Of a DNA stretch of 48,774 nucleotides, positions 8,936-18,340 are shown piece after piece (position 1 is the first letter of the stretch; every line of letters begins with the position of its first letter). The notes beneath the pieces are model-generated. The model was not told the DNA's origin. It did not search any database and saw nothing but the letters and a program-made list of their open reading frames with translations. A program made the position numbers and the translations under genes. Where the stretch lies: positions 1 through 48,774 of the forward strand of contig CACNRH010000004.1 in NCBI GenBank assembly GCA_902622825.1, given 5' to 3'. This DNA comes from an uncultured Pelagibacteraceae bacterium (lineage in GTDB: Bacteria > Pseudomonadota > Alphaproteobacteria > Pelagibacterales > Pelagibacteraceae).

Positions 8936-9860
8936 CGTTCAATTTCTTAATATCATTTAATGAGTTAATACTAAAGGTATTAGTATCTTTAATTGTTCGT
9001 TTAACCATTCCTGTTAATGCTTTTCCTGGACCTATCTCTATAAACTGTTTTACACCTTTCTTGCTCATATTTATTAAACTTTCTCTCCATCTTACTTTAG
9101 AATAAATCTGTTTGAGAAGCATTTCTTTAATTTCTAAAGGTTCGGAATATGGACTTGCGTTAACATTTCCCATAATTTCTTTTGATGGTTTAGAAAAATT
9201 TATTGAATTTATTTTTTTTTCCATTATTTTGGCGGCCTTTTGCATTAATGAACAATGAAAAGGTGCACTAACAGGTAATAAAATACTTTTTTTGCTATCT
9301 GACTTCAATTGGCTCTGAAGTTTTTCAATTGAATTTGTATCACCGCTGACAATAATTTGACCGACTGCATTATCATTAGCAATTTCACAAATATTTCTAT
9401 CAGAGATTTTTTCGATATACTTTTCTAGATCTTCTAAATCTAAACCAAGCACTGCTAACATTTTGCCTTCACCAACTGGGACTGACTCCTGCATCGCCTT
9501 TCCTCTTTCATGTAATAGATAAATAGCGTCATCTAATTTTAATGAATTTGAAGCAACAAGAGCACTATATTCTCCTAGCGAATGCCCAGCAAAATATTTT
9601 ATATCTGTTTCTAAGTTGATATTTAACTCTTTTTTGAAAATCTCATAAATTGATAGACTTACAACTAAAATTGCCGGCTGAGTATTCATCGTAAGTTTTA
9701 GATCATCTTCCGGTCCCTCTAATATAATTTTAGAAAGCTTATATTTTAATTTATCATCAGCTTTTTGAAAAATTTCTTTTACTGAAGCGAAGTTATCATA
9801 AAATTCCTTCCCCATGCCTACAATTTGTGATCCTTGACCTGGAAATATTATTGCTTTCAT
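8919..9860 (-). CDS. fabD: Malonyl-CoA:ACP transacylase FabD
   Basis: Loads malonyl groups onto ACP. I start it at ATG 9860 (313 residues), where the family N terminus MKAIIFPGQGSQ begins; an open frame of 43 further codons upstream runs into the rpsF promoter and is unlikely to be coding. The nucleophile motif GHSLGEYSA (Ser about 92) and the downstream catalytic His in the APFHCSLM region are intact. It is first in a fabD-fabG-acpP-gmk run and divergent from rpsF, an arrangement common in alphaproteobacteria. Confidence 0.93.
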   Translation of the reverse strand: MKAIIFPGQGSQIVGMGKEFYDNFASVKEIFQKADDKLKYKLSKIILEGPEDDLKLTMNTQPAILVVSLSIYEIFKKELNINLETDIKYFAGHSLGEYSALVASNSLKLDDAIYLLHERGKAMQESVPVGEGKMLAVLGLDLEDLEKYIEKISDRNICEIANDNAVGQIIVSGDTNSIEKLQSQLKSDSKKSILLPVSAPFHCSLMQKAAKIMEKKINSINFSKPSKEIMGNVNASPYSEPLEIKEMLLKQIYSKVRWRESLINMSKKGVKQFIEIGPGKALTGMVKRTIKDTNTFSINSLNDIKKLNDELKK

Positions 9861-9891
9861 AAAAATCCTAAAATAAACACTTATAATCCTA

Positions 9892-9920
9892 TTGAAAAAG
9901 GATAGTTTAAATAGTATAAG
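9892..9920 (+). promoter_or_regulatory. Putative promoter of the rpsF-rpsR-rplI operon
   Basis: TTGAAA (9892-9897) and TATAAG (9915-9920) are separated by exactly 17 nt. They lie about 34 bases upstream of the rpsF ATG, in the 93-bp gap between divergent fabD and rpsF. This is one of the better sigma70-like matches in the window and suits a ribosomal protein operon. Confidence 0.6.
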
Positions 9921-9953
9921 TCCGATCTTTAAATTAGTAAAATTATATTTTAT

Positions 9954-10277
9954 ATGAGTTTTTATGAACATACAATCGTAGCTCGTCAAGATGCATCCTC
10001 AAAACAATTAGCTGATTTTGAGGACAAATACTCAAATATTCTTAAAGATCATTCAGGAAAATTAATTAAACTAGAAAAATGGGGTCTAATCAACTTTGCT
10101 AGAAAAATTAAAAAATTTAATAAAGGTCATTTTTTACACTATAAAGTTGAGAGCGAAAGCAACTCAATGGATGAAATAAAAAAGAAAATTAAATTAGACA
10201 AGATAGTTATTAAAGATTTAGTTATCAAATATAAAAAATTAGATTTAAAAACGGAGTATTTTAAAAAGGATAGATGA
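9954..10277 (+). CDS. rpsF: 30S ribosomal protein S6
   Basis: S6 binds with S18 on the 30S platform. It is 107 residues, with the family N terminus YEHTIVARQD and a lysine-rich C-terminal tail. The central motif LEKWGLINFARKIKK matches the canonical S6 loop. No clear Shine-Dalgarno precedes ATG 9954. It is followed by rpsR with a 4-base overlap and then rplI, the conserved rpsF-rpsR-rplI order. Confidence 0.95.
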   Translation: MSFYEHTIVARQDASSKQLADFEDKYSNILKDHSGKLIKLEKWGLINFARKIKKFNKGHFLHYKVESESNSMDEIKKKIKLDKIVIKDLVIKYKKLDLKTEYFKKDR

Positions 10278-10546
10278 TGAAAAAGAAATCAAGAAATTTT
10301 AAAAGAAATTCAAATCCCCTTAATAAATTAAGTCTATTTCAAAAGAACGACGTGCGTGGTATGAAAAAGTGCCCGCTTTCTGGTAAGGACGCTCCAGTTA
10401 TTGATTACAAAAATATAAAACTTTTGAGAAAATATTTAACCGAAAATAGTAAGATTTTATCATCTAGAATTACCGCGGTTTCTCAAAACAAACAAAGAAA
10501 AATTAATAGAGAAGTTCGAAGAGCTAAATTTCTAGGATTATTATAG
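10274..10546 (+). CDS. rpsR: 30S ribosomal protein S18
   Basis: S18, partner of S6, 90 residues. It contains the family core of a DYKN motif, LLRKYLTENSKIL and SRITAVSQNKQRKI. An N-terminal basic extension of about 30 residues with two cysteine/lysine positions (KKCPLSGKD) is typical. The tandem ATGATG allows a start at 10274 or 10277; the first overlaps the rpsF stop. Confidence 0.95.
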   Translation: MMKKKSRNFKRNSNPLNKLSLFQKNDVRGMKKCPLSGKDAPVIDYKNIKLLRKYLTENSKILSSRITAVSQNKQRKINREVRRAKFLGLL

Positions 10547-11008
10547 ATGCAAATTATATTACTTGAAAATATTTCAAAACTCGGAAAAATTGGGGATACT
10601 GTGAGTGTTAAAAATGGTTACGCTCGTAATTTTCTTTTAAAAAAAGGTAAAGCTTTAAGAGTGAACAAAGAAAATTTGGACTACGTAAGCAAAAAGAAAG
10701 ATGAATTGAATAAAAAGAACCAAAAAATTAAACAACAATTTGTTGAAATTTCAAAAAAAATAAATAACAAAATGTTAATTTTTAAGAAAGAAAGCAAAGA
10801 GAATGGTGACTTATATGCTTTTATAAAACCAAAAGAAATATCAACAGCATTTGAAAACCAACTCAAAACAGAGATAAAGCCAAGCCAAATAATTCTTAAA
10901 ACAGATATTAATAAGATTGGTAATTATAGTCTTGAGGTAAATTTATACCCAGAAGTTTACTCAGTTGTAAAGATAAAAGTAGATAAATTGTCATCGATAA
11001 AATCTTAG
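10547..11008 (+). CDS. rplI: 50S ribosomal protein L9
   Basis: L9 is a two-domain protein bridging ribosomes at the L1 stalk base; 153 residues, normal length. The N-terminal signature is intact (GDTVSVKNGYARNFL, about residues 17-31), followed by a long charged connecting helix and the C-terminal domain. It begins directly after the rpsR stop codon. No terminator hairpin is evident before dnaB. Confidence 0.95.
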   Translation: MQIILLENISKLGKIGDTVSVKNGYARNFLLKKGKALRVNKENLDYVSKKKDELNKKNQKIKQQFVEISKKINNKMLIFKKESKENGDLYAFIKPKEISTAFENQLKTEIKPSQIILKTDINKIGNYSLEVNLYPEVYSVVKIKVDKLSSIKS

Positions 11009-11012
11009 TTAC

Positions 11013-11021
11013 TTTTCCACA
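11013..11021 (+). promoter_or_regulatory. DnaA-box-like site upstream of dnaB
   Basis: TTTTCCACA fits the relaxed DnaA box TTWTNCACA and lies just after the rplI stop. It is the inverted mate of a second copy at 11084-11092. The match is to a short motif, so DnaA binding is an inference. Confidence 0.4.
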
Positions 11022-11083
11022 GGTAGAAAATACAGTGTGTAACTTTTTACTTTAAAAAAAAGGTACATTCAGTGATATATCTA

Positions 11084-11092
11084 TGTGGAAAA
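11084..11092 (-). promoter_or_regulatory. DnaA-box-like site overlapping the dnaB start codon
   Basis: TGTGGAAAA on the plus strand is TTTTCCACA on the minus strand. It covers the GTG start of dnaB, so protein bound there would block transcription or early elongation. It forms a 9-bp inverted pair with the site at 11013-11021, with 62 bases between the two sites. Confidence 0.4.
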
Positions 11093-12509
11093 TATTAATC
11101 TTAAGCCAAAAAATTCTATTGAAAACAAACTTCCCTCTAATATCGAAGCTGAGCAGGCTTTGATTGGCTCCATTTTAGTGAATAATGATATTATTGACGA
11201 AATTTCACACCTTCTGAAGTCTGAGAAATTTTTTGATCCTGTTCATAAAAAAATATTCAAAGTGATTGAGTCTTTAAACAACAAGGGAATGATTGCGAAT
11301 CCCATAACATTAAAAAATTATTTTGAAAATTTAAACGAATTAGATGAAGTTGGTGGAGCAGAATATCTAGTAAAACTAACTAGGTTTGCATCTTCATCAA
11401 AGCAGGCAACAGATTATGCTAAAATTGTTCACGAAAATTTTGTTAAAAGAGAGCTGCTTGAAATTTCAAACATTATAAGCGAGGACTCTTTAGATATTAA
11501 TCTTGATAAATCCTCTGAAAATATTATCGAGGATGCAGAAAAATCTTTGTTTGATTTAGCAGAGAGAGGAAATTTTTCTCAGTCTTTTTTACAATTCAAT
11601 CAAGCGATAGATCAAACAATCTCAATGGCAAAAAGCGCTATCAAAAGTGATCAAGGTATAGTTGGTGTTCCGTCAGGTTTAACTGCATTAGATGAAAAAC
11701 TTGGTGGTCTTCATAAATCTGATTTAGTTATTATCGCTGGTAGACCTTCGATGGGTAAAACTGCATTGGCTACAAATATAGCTTATCACGCAGCAAAAAA
11801 TATTTTTGAAAAAAATGAAAAATCATCTGTAGCTTTTTTTTCATTAGAAATGTCTTCTGAGCAACTTTCCACAAGAATTTTATCTGAACAATCAAGAATA
11901 CAGTCTAATGATATTCGACGAGGTAGAGCTTCAGAGGAGCAACTTAATCGATTTATTGAAACCTCAAGAAATATATATGATTTACCTTTATATATTGATG
12001 AAACTCCCGCGATCACAATATCAACTATGAGCAACAGAGCACGAAGAATTAAAAGATTGTTTGGACTAAGTTTAATAGTAGTAGATTATATTCAACTAAT
12101 GAAAACTAATGCCAAGAAATACGAGGGCAGAGTTCAAGAATTGTCTGAAATTACACAAGGTTTAAAAGCGCTAGCAAAAGAATTATCTGTCCCTGTTCTT
12201 GCCTTATCTCAATTATCGAGGGCCGTGGAGCAAAGGGATGATAAAATCCCACAACTTTCGGACTTAAGAGAGTCAGGTTCAATTGAACAAGATGCCGATG
12301 TAGTAATGTTTGTATACAGAGAACAATATTATCTTGAAAAAAAAGAACCAAAACAGGGTTCAATAGAACATGCTGAATGGCAATCAAAAATGAATGATAT
12401 TTACGGTTTAGCTGATATAATTATTGGTAAGCAAAGACATGGTCCGACAGGCAATGTTCAAGTTGAATTTGAGGGTCAATACACTAAATTTAAAGATTTA
12501 AAGCAATAA
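11085..12509 (+). CDS. dnaB: Replicative DNA helicase DnaB
   Basis: Hexameric 5'-3' helicase of the replication fork, 474 residues. An N-terminal DnaB domain (about 18-120, with the PSNIEAEQALIGSIL start) is followed by the RecA-like core with Walker A GRPSMGKTA (about 219-227), a DYIQLM Walker B region and the C-terminal DLRESGSIEQDAD motif. The start is GTG 11085; an ATG two bases earlier is out of frame. No intein is present. Linkage to rpsF-rpsR-rplI is common in bacteria, and it may share their promoter. Confidence 0.94.
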   Translation: MENINLKPKNSIENKLPSNIEAEQALIGSILVNNDIIDEISHLLKSEKFFDPVHKKIFKVIESLNNKGMIANPITLKNYFENLNELDEVGGAEYLVKLTRFASSSKQATDYAKIVHENFVKRELLEISNIISEDSLDINLDKSSENIIEDAEKSLFDLAERGNFSQSFLQFNQAIDQTISMAKSAIKSDQGIVGVPSGLTALDEKLGGLHKSDLVIIAGRPSMGKTALATNIAYHAAKNIFEKNEKSSVAFFSLEMSSEQLSTRILSEQSRIQSNDIRRGRASEEQLNRFIETSRNIYDLPLYIDETPAITISTMSNRARRIKRLFGLSLIVVDYIQLMKTNAKKYEGRVQELSEITQGLKALAKELSVPVLALSQLSRAVEQRDDKIPQLSDLRESGSIEQDADVVMFVYREQYYLEKKEPKQGSIEHAEWQSKMNDIYGLADIIIGKQRHGPTGNVQVEFEGQYTKFKDLKQ

Positions 12510-12555
12510 TTTAATTTTTGTTATCATTTTTTTGAGGTATATTTTGATAATCCTC

Positions 12556-15024
12556 ATGATTTTAAAAATTTACAAAAAATTAATTACTGATTTTTCAAAA
12601 TTTTCATTATTTTTAATATTACTTTCAGTTATTTCTGCTCTTTATTTCTCGAAAAATTTTAACTTAGATGCCTCATCTGATGCATTATTATTGGAAGGTG
12701 ATAAAGATCTAGAATTTTTAAGAGAGGTAAACGATAGATATGGCTCCAGAGATTTTCTTGTAATGACTTATGAGCCCAACTCTAGCTTTGAAAAAGAGGA
12801 TACCATTATTGACCTCCAATTTTTGAAATCAAAGATTGAGAAATTATCATGGGTCGATCAAGTTATTACTTTAGCAGATGTGCCATTGTTAAAGAGTACA
12901 GATGAGCCTCTGATGGATCGACTTAAAAACTATAAAACATTATCTTATCCAGAAATTGATAAAAAAAGAGGCTTACAAGAAATTTTAGAAAGCCCAATAT
13001 TTAGAGACTATATCATAAGCGCTGATGGAAAAACTTCTGCAATAGTTGTTTACTTAAAAAAAGATGAAAGATTAAATGAATTTATTAATCAAAAAAATAA
13101 TTATTTTAAGTTATTTAATAATAAAGAGTCCAACAAGATTGAAAAAGAAAAATATAAAACGTTTTTAAAGGATTATGAAGATTACAAAAACTTATACAAC
13201 AAAAGAAACCATCAGAATATTAATGAAATAAGAGATGTAATAAGTAAATATAGTCAAAATGCAAAAATCCATTTAGGTGGTATTCCAATGATAGCGGATG
13301 ACATGATGACGTTTATTAAAAACGATATTATCGTTTTTGGCCTTGGGGTTTTTATATTCATAGTTTTAACATTATGGGTAATTTTTAGAAGTTATAAATG
13401 GGTTTTGGTGCCGTTGATGGGATGTGCTTCTTCAGTAATATTAATGGTTGGTCTCTTGGGATTTTTGGGCTGGAAAGTAACTGTAATATCGTCGAACTTT
13501 ATTGCTTTAATGTTAATACTAAACATGGCAATGAATATTCACATCACCGTAAGATTCTTGCAGCTAAAAAAAGAATTGGTTAATGAGATTAATAACGAAA
13601 TAATTTTTATTACTGCAAAAAAAATGTTTTTGCCTATTCTTTATACAGTTTTAACAACTATATGTGCTTTTTTATCTTTAATATTTAGTGGTATAAAACC
13701 TATTATTGATTTTGGTTGGATGATGGCATTAGGACTGTTAGTCTCAATATTATTAACTTTTATCTTAATCCCCTCCCTTTTAAATATTATATCATCTGAT
13801 GAAAGTCTTATTATAGAAAATAAACAAAAGTCCCTTGTCACTTCTCTATTGGGAAAAATTTCAAAACAAAGTGGTATATTAATATTTGGGCCAACCCTTT
13901 TTATAATTTTTTTAAGTTTCTATGGAATTTCCAAACTTGAAGTTGAAAATAGTTTTATCAATTATTTCGATAAAAAAACTGAAATTTACATAGGGATGAA
14001 GAAGATAGATGATAAGCTTGGTGGTACTACACCATTAGATGTAATTGTCAAATTTCCTGTAACAAAAGAGGAAAGTGGAGAAGACGAGTTTGCAGAATGG
14101 GACGAAGATAATCAAAAAGAGGAGAATAAAGAAACTTATTGGTTCACCCGAGATAAAATCGATAAGATAATAAAAGTACATGACTATTTGGACTCTTTGC
14201 CTGAAATAGGCAAGGTTTTATCTTTTGGGTCAATAATAAGAGTAGCTGAAGATTTAAACAAAAAGGAATTACAAAGTTTAGAAATTGCTGTGTTATACAG
14301 CAAAATCCCTCAAGAACTAAGGAATGAAATAGTATTGCCGTATATTTCAGTTAAAAATAACGAGGCCAGAATTTCAGTGAGAATAAAAGACTCGCTTGAA
14401 GATCTAAGAAGAGATGAATTAATAAAAAAAATCAACTTGGATCTTAAAGAAAAGGTCGGGTTAGAAAAAAATGAGTTTAAACTTTCAGGTGTATTAATTT
14501 TATTTAATAATTTGCTCCAAAGTTTGTTTAAATCACAGATTTTAACTCTTGGTTTTGTTATGTTAGGTATTTCATTAATGTTTTTTATTCTTTTTAAAGA
14601 TTTAACTCTAGCAATGATTGGTGTGGTCCCAAACTTTATTGCAGCTTTTTTTATTTTGGGTTTAATAGGAATTTTGGGCATACCTTTAGATATGATGACA
14701 ATTACTATAGCCGCAATAACTATAGGTATAGCCGTTGATAATAGTATTCATTACATTTACCGATTTAGAGAGGAATTTAACAATAATCAAAATTACAATC
14801 AAACGATAGACAGATGTCATAGCACTGTAGGTATTGCGATTTTAAATACCTCCATAACAATTGTTTTTGGTTTCTCAATTCTAGTTCTATCAAACTTTAT
14901 ACCGACAATTTATTTTGGTTTTTTCACTGGTGTAGCCATGTTATTAGCTCTCATTTCAGTGCTAACACTACTGCCAAAATTAATTTCAACATTTAAACCC
15001 TTTGGTGATGAAAAATTTAAATGA
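12556..15024 (+). CDS. RND-superfamily (MMPL-type) exporter
   Basis: Large inner-membrane protein (822 residues from ATG 12556) with two repeats, each an N-terminal helix, a periplasmic loop and a bundle of hydrophobic segments. The first bundle is at about residues 245-415 and the second at about 655-815. It contains AITIGIAVDNSIHYIYRF, characteristic of MMPL/RND 'predicted exporters'. Such proteins move lipids or hydrophobic compounds; the substrate here is unknown. An in-frame TTG at 12544 has a GAGG motif 6 bases upstream and is an alternative start. It overlaps cvpA by ATGA. Confidence 0.8.
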   Translation: MILKIYKKLITDFSKFSLFLILLSVISALYFSKNFNLDASSDALLLEGDKDLEFLREVNDRYGSRDFLVMTYEPNSSFEKEDTIIDLQFLKSKIEKLSWVDQVITLADVPLLKSTDEPLMDRLKNYKTLSYPEIDKKRGLQEILESPIFRDYIISADGKTSAIVVYLKKDERLNEFINQKNNYFKLFNNKESNKIEKEKYKTFLKDYEDYKNLYNKRNHQNINEIRDVISKYSQNAKIHLGGIPMIADDMMTFIKNDIIVFGLGVFIFIVLTLWVIFRSYKWVLVPLMGCASSVILMVGLLGFLGWKVTVISSNFIALMLILNMAMNIHITVRFLQLKKELVNEINNEIIFITAKKMFLPILYTVLTTICAFLSLIFSGIKPIIDFGWMMALGLLVSILLTFILIPSLLNIISSDESLIIENKQKSLVTSLLGKISKQSGILIFGPTLFIIFLSFYGISKLEVENSFINYFDKKTEIYIGMKKIDDKLGGTTPLDVIVKFPVTKEESGEDEFAEWDEDNQKEENKETYWFTRDKIDKIIKVHDYLDSLPEIGKVLSFGSIIRVAEDLNKKELQSLEIAVLYSKIPQELRNEIVLPYISVKNNEARISVRIKDSLEDLRRDELIKKINLDLKEKVGLEKNEFKLSGVLILFNNLLQSLFKSQILTLGFVMLGISLMFFILFKDLTLAMIGVVPNFIAAFFILGLIGILGIPLDMMTITIAAITIGIAVDNSIHYIYRFREEFNNNQNYNQTIDRCHSTVGIAILNTSITIVFGFSILVLSNFIPTIYFGFFTGVAMLLALISVLTLLPKLISTFKPFGDEKFK

Positions 15025-15569
15025 TCGAAAATTTTTTGGCGATTGCGAAAGATTATTTTAATATTTTTGATACAGTTGTTTTTATCATTTTTATTTATTG
15101 TATTATTCAATGTACCGGTAAAGGTTTCACATTAAGTTTTTTTTCGTTTATGAAGTGGGTCGGTGCTCTCATAATTACTTTTATAATTCATCCAAAACTA
15201 CAACCCTGGGTATCTGATTACATCGACTCACCTTTTATTAATGGAATAGGTTTGGGAATTATAATATATTTCACTGCGTTATTTATTTTAATTCTATTTG
15301 GGAAATTTTTAAACAATTCGATGAAATGGACAGGATTCGGTTCGATGGACAAAACATTTGGTTTTTTTTTCGGTATATTTAAAGGTTACGTTGTTTCAGT
15401 TTGTTTATTTGCTTTATTAAATTGGTTTTATCCGTTAGATAAATGGGGTATAGAAGTTGATAGATCTTTTACTTATAGTTTTTTAAAAAATGGTAGTGAT
15501 GTATTGATTGATGAATTTCCAGAGTATCAAGAGTTTGAAAACACTAAGGACAAAATTGAAAAAATCTAG
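15021..15569 (+). CDS. cvpA: CvpA family membrane protein
   Basis: CvpA/colicin V production family, 182 residues, with four hydrophobic segments (about residues 15-33, 43-58, 70-95 and 113-135) and a hydrophilic tail. Its biochemical role is not settled. The cvpA-purF pairing is conserved in many proteobacteria and supports the assignment. Its start overlaps the stop of the exporter gene (ATGA), and its last 14 bases contain the purF start. Confidence 0.85.
   Translation: MIENFLAIAKDYFNIFDTVVFIIFIYCIIQCTGKGFTLSFFSFMKWVGALIITFIIHPKLQPWVSDYIDSPFINGIGLGIIIYFTALFILILFGKFLNNSMKWTGFGSMDKTFGFFFGIFKGYVVSVCLFALLNWFYPLDKWGIEVDRSFTYSFLKNGSDVLIDEFPEYQEFENTKDKIEKI
15545..15550 (+). promoter_or_regulatory. 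Shine-Dalgarno fixing the purF TTG start
   Basis: TAAGGA lies within the end of cvpA, 5 bases before TTG 15556. It selects this codon over the upstream TTG/ATG at 15508 and 15511 and gives PurF a short propeptide ahead of its catalytic cysteine. Confidence 0.65.
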
Positions 15570-17007
15570 CCTTGATAAATTAAGAGAAGAGTGTGGAATA
15601 TTTGGAATATCTAATCATGATGAAGCTACTAAGCTTGTTGCCTTGGGCCTCCATGCTTTGCAACACAGAGGACAAGAGGGGTGTGGAATAGTTTCCTTTG
15701 ATGGTAAAAATTTTCACTCCGAAAAAAGACAGGGACTTGTTGGTGATCATTTTACTAATCCCTCAACTATAAAAAAATTACCTGGTAATTTTGCCATTGG
15801 GCACAATAGGTACTCCACTACAGGTGAAACATCTTTAAGAAATATCCAACCTTTTTTTGCTGACTTATATGGAAGCGGAGTTAGCCTAGCTCATAATGGT
15901 AACTTAACAAATGCCATTGAATTGAGAAACAATCTTGTGAAAGATGGAGCTATTTTTAGAACAACAAGTGATACTGAAACCATTGTTCAACTTATTGCAA
16001 AATCTAAAAGAGTAAAAATGGTAGATAAAATTATTGATGCGCTTTTTCAAATACAGGGTGGATATTCACTTGTTATGATGACAAACAAAAAACTTATTGG
16101 TTTAAGGGATCCCTTTGGGATAAGACCTTTAGTTTTAGGCAAACTCAACAACTCTTATATTTTTGCTTCAGAAACGTGCGCATTAGACATAGTTGGCGCC
16201 AAATTTATTAGAGAAGTTGAAAATGGAGAAATCATAGTAATTGAAAATAATGAAATTAATAGTATTAAACCGTTCCCTCAAAAAAAATCTCGACCTTGCA
16301 TATTTGAATATATTTATTTTGCTCGCCCCGACAGTATTATTGAAGGCAAGTGCGCTTATGAGTTTAGAAAGAAATTTGGAGAAGAGCTAGCAAAAGAGTC
16401 GGATATTGAAGCTGATATGATTGTGCCAGTTCCAGACTCTGGTGTGCCAGCTGCCCTGGGATTTTCACAATTTACGAAAAAACCATTTGAATTAGGTCTA
16501 ATAAGAAATCATTATGTGGGAAGGACATTTATCGAACCTTCACAAAGTATAAGAAGTTTAGGCGTAAAATTAAAATTAAGTTCATCAAAAACTTTGATAA
16601 AAAATAAAAAGATTATTCTGATAGATGACTCATTAGTAAGAGGTACTACGTGTTATAAAATAGTTAAAATGATTTATGACGCTGGAGCTAGTGAGGTACA
16701 TGTAAGAATAGCCTGTCCAGAAATAATTTATCCAGATTTTTATGGTGTCGACATGCCTACTAAACAAGAATTGTTAGCTCATAATAAATCAATTGATGAG
16801 ATGTGCGATTATATTAAAGCTAAAAGTTTGAAATTTTTAAGTTTAGATGGATTGTATAGAGCGTTGGGTAAAGGCCCGAGAAATAAAAGTTATCCTCAAT
16901 TTAGTGATCATTATTTTACGGGAGAATATCCTGTAAAACCAATTGATGAGTTAGGAAGTAATAAAATTACTCAACTATCTCTGTTGAGCAGTAAATCTAA
17001 TAATTAA
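15556..17007 (+). CDS. purF: Amidophosphoribosyltransferase PurF
   Basis: Commits PRPP to purine synthesis by transferring glutamine amide nitrogen. From TTG 15556 it has 483 residues: a short propeptide of about 12 residues, then the N-terminal nucleophile cysteine in CGIFGI after processing, a glutaminase domain with HNRYST and AHNGN, and a phosphoribosyltransferase domain with the PRPP loop LIDDSLVRGTT (about residues 356-366). The frame is open to 15508, but the Shine-Dalgarno supports the shorter form. It overlaps cvpA by 14 bases and the convergent bamB by 4. Confidence 0.93.
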   Translation: MKKSSLDKLREECGIFGISNHDEATKLVALGLHALQHRGQEGCGIVSFDGKNFHSEKRQGLVGDHFTNPSTIKKLPGNFAIGHNRYSTTGETSLRNIQPFFADLYGSGVSLAHNGNLTNAIELRNNLVKDGAIFRTTSDTETIVQLIAKSKRVKMVDKIIDALFQIQGGYSLVMMTNKKLIGLRDPFGIRPLVLGKLNNSYIFASETCALDIVGAKFIREVENGEIIVIENNEINSIKPFPQKKSRPCIFEYIYFARPDSIIEGKCAYEFRKKFGEELAKESDIEADMIVPVPDSGVPAALGFSQFTKKPFELGLIRNHYVGRTFIEPSQSIRSLGVKLKLSSSKTLIKNKKIILIDDSLVRGTTCYKIVKMIYDAGASEVHVRIACPEIIYPDFYGVDMPTKQELLAHNKSIDEMCDYIKAKSLKFLSLDGLYRALGKGPRNKSYPQFSDHYFTGEYPVKPIDELGSNKITQLSLLSSKSNN

Positions 17008-18332
17008 CTTAATTTAATTAATTTTTTTTTATCTACAAAGTATAAATGATTTTTAATAACAATTATTTTACTTTTAAAACCGTATTTTAAATTGAATATA
17101 TTCTTTATTTTCTTATCCTGTAAACTTACCTCTATCAATTCAGACCCTTCAGAGAATAGAAAAAGGTTATCATTCATCAGCTTCATGCTAGTTATGTTTT
17201 TATTTTTAAATTTTTTATCGTAATAACTTTTCTTCATATTGTTTAATTTACTAGACCAAACTACTTCTCCAGTTTTTTTTGATAAAAATACAAGATAGTT
17301 TTCTTTCGTTAATATTAAAATTAGTTTATTTGATAAGATAGGATCTATTTCTATATTGTACTTTTTTTGCCAGACTAAATTACCATCTTCAAGATCAAGC
17401 ACCGAAATAGAATTACTACCAACTATTAAAACTGATGTATTATCGATAATATTTGAAATACCATTAAAAATGTCATTTTTTCTCGCTACTATACTGTTAA
17501 CATTATAAAACCATTTAATATTTTTACTTAAAATATCAATTGCATACACCGAGCCATTAGTATTTAACAAAACTAAGTTATTACCTGAATATGAAATAAT
17601 ATTCTTGTGTTTAGTGTTTAATATACTTCGATCGGTTGAATATTCCCATATTTTTTCACCAGACAATAAATTCAAAATATAAACTTTGTTGTCTTTATTT
17701 ACTAAAAAAAGTAAATCGTCTATAATTTTAATATTTGAAAAAAATGGTACCCCATAATTTTTAGCCCAAATTATTTTTTCAGTCAAGATATCTAAGGCAT
17801 ATACATATCCCAAATTGTCAGCTGCGAAAATTACATCATTTTTTAAAATTATATTTATTTTTTTTGGAAAATTTTTTAATATATTTTTATAAAAGTTAAA
17901 CTTAAATTCAACTCTTCGTTCTTTTTCAGTAAAAACAATAATGTTACCTTTTAAATCTGAAAATATAAATTTATTGTCATTATATAAAAAATTATTTGAA
18001 ATTTGGTGGCCAGATATTTTTTGACTTTTATATGATAGTTTTTTTTTATTAAGATAAGCAGAGTTGTCTAAATTATTTAAATTGTTAAAGTTTTCCTCTG
18101 TCCATACCTTTGGTGTTTTAGTTGGTGATATAGCGCTCACTAAATTTACTCCAGAGTCAAATTCTTTTAATTGATCATTTTCTGAAGTAAAAATATCTTT
18201 GGCATCAATTAAAAACTCATCTTTTTTTTTAGCTTTTTTCCTTAAATCATTACCATCCCAAATTCCGGTTTTATTATCAAATGAACAGCTACTTAAGAAT
18301 AAAAGCAATAAAGTTGTATATAAAATTTTCAT
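17004..18332 (-). CDS. bamB: Outer-membrane assembly lipoprotein BamB-like (PQQ beta-propeller)
   Basis: Lipoprotein of 442 residues with a lipobox LSSC (Cys about residue 16) after a hydrophobic signal. The rest is repeated PQQ-like beta-propeller blades with motifs such as YALDILTEKIIW and VLDLEDGNLVWQKK. This is the architecture of BamB, which supports beta-barrel insertion by the BAM complex. It is last in a nine-gene minus-strand run and follows a YfgM-like gene by 8 bases, as yfgM-bamB do in E. coli. Its stop overlaps convergent purF by 4 bases. Confidence 0.82.
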   Translation of the reverse strand: MKILYTTLLLLFLSSCSFDNKTGIWDGNDLRKKAKKKDEFLIDAKDIFTSENDQLKEFDSGVNLVSAISPTKTPKVWTEENFNNLNNLDNSAYLNKKKLSYKSQKISGHQISNNFLYNDNKFIFSDLKGNIIVFTEKERRVEFKFNFYKNILKNFPKKINIILKNDVIFAADNLGYVYALDILTEKIIWAKNYGVPFFSNIKIIDDLLFLVNKDNKVYILNLLSGEKIWEYSTDRSILNTKHKNIISYSGNNLVLLNTNGSVYAIDILSKNIKWFYNVNSIVARKNDIFNGISNIIDNTSVLIVGSNSISVLDLEDGNLVWQKKYNIEIDPILSNKLILILTKENYLVFLSKKTGEVVWSSKLNNMKKSYYDKKFKNKNITSMKLMNDNLFLFSEGSELIEVSLQDKKIKNIFNLKYGFKSKIIVIKNHLYFVDKKKLIKLS

Positions 18333-18340
18333 TTAATTAA

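Noticed and set aside
9861..9989. 43-codon N-terminal extension of FabD
   Set aside because: It covers the rpsF promoter and start, and the family N terminus begins exactly at ATG 9860.
13398..13583. Plus-strand 61-codon frame inside the RND/MMPL exporter
   Set aside because: It is an out-of-frame shadow of a membrane segment without supporting signals.
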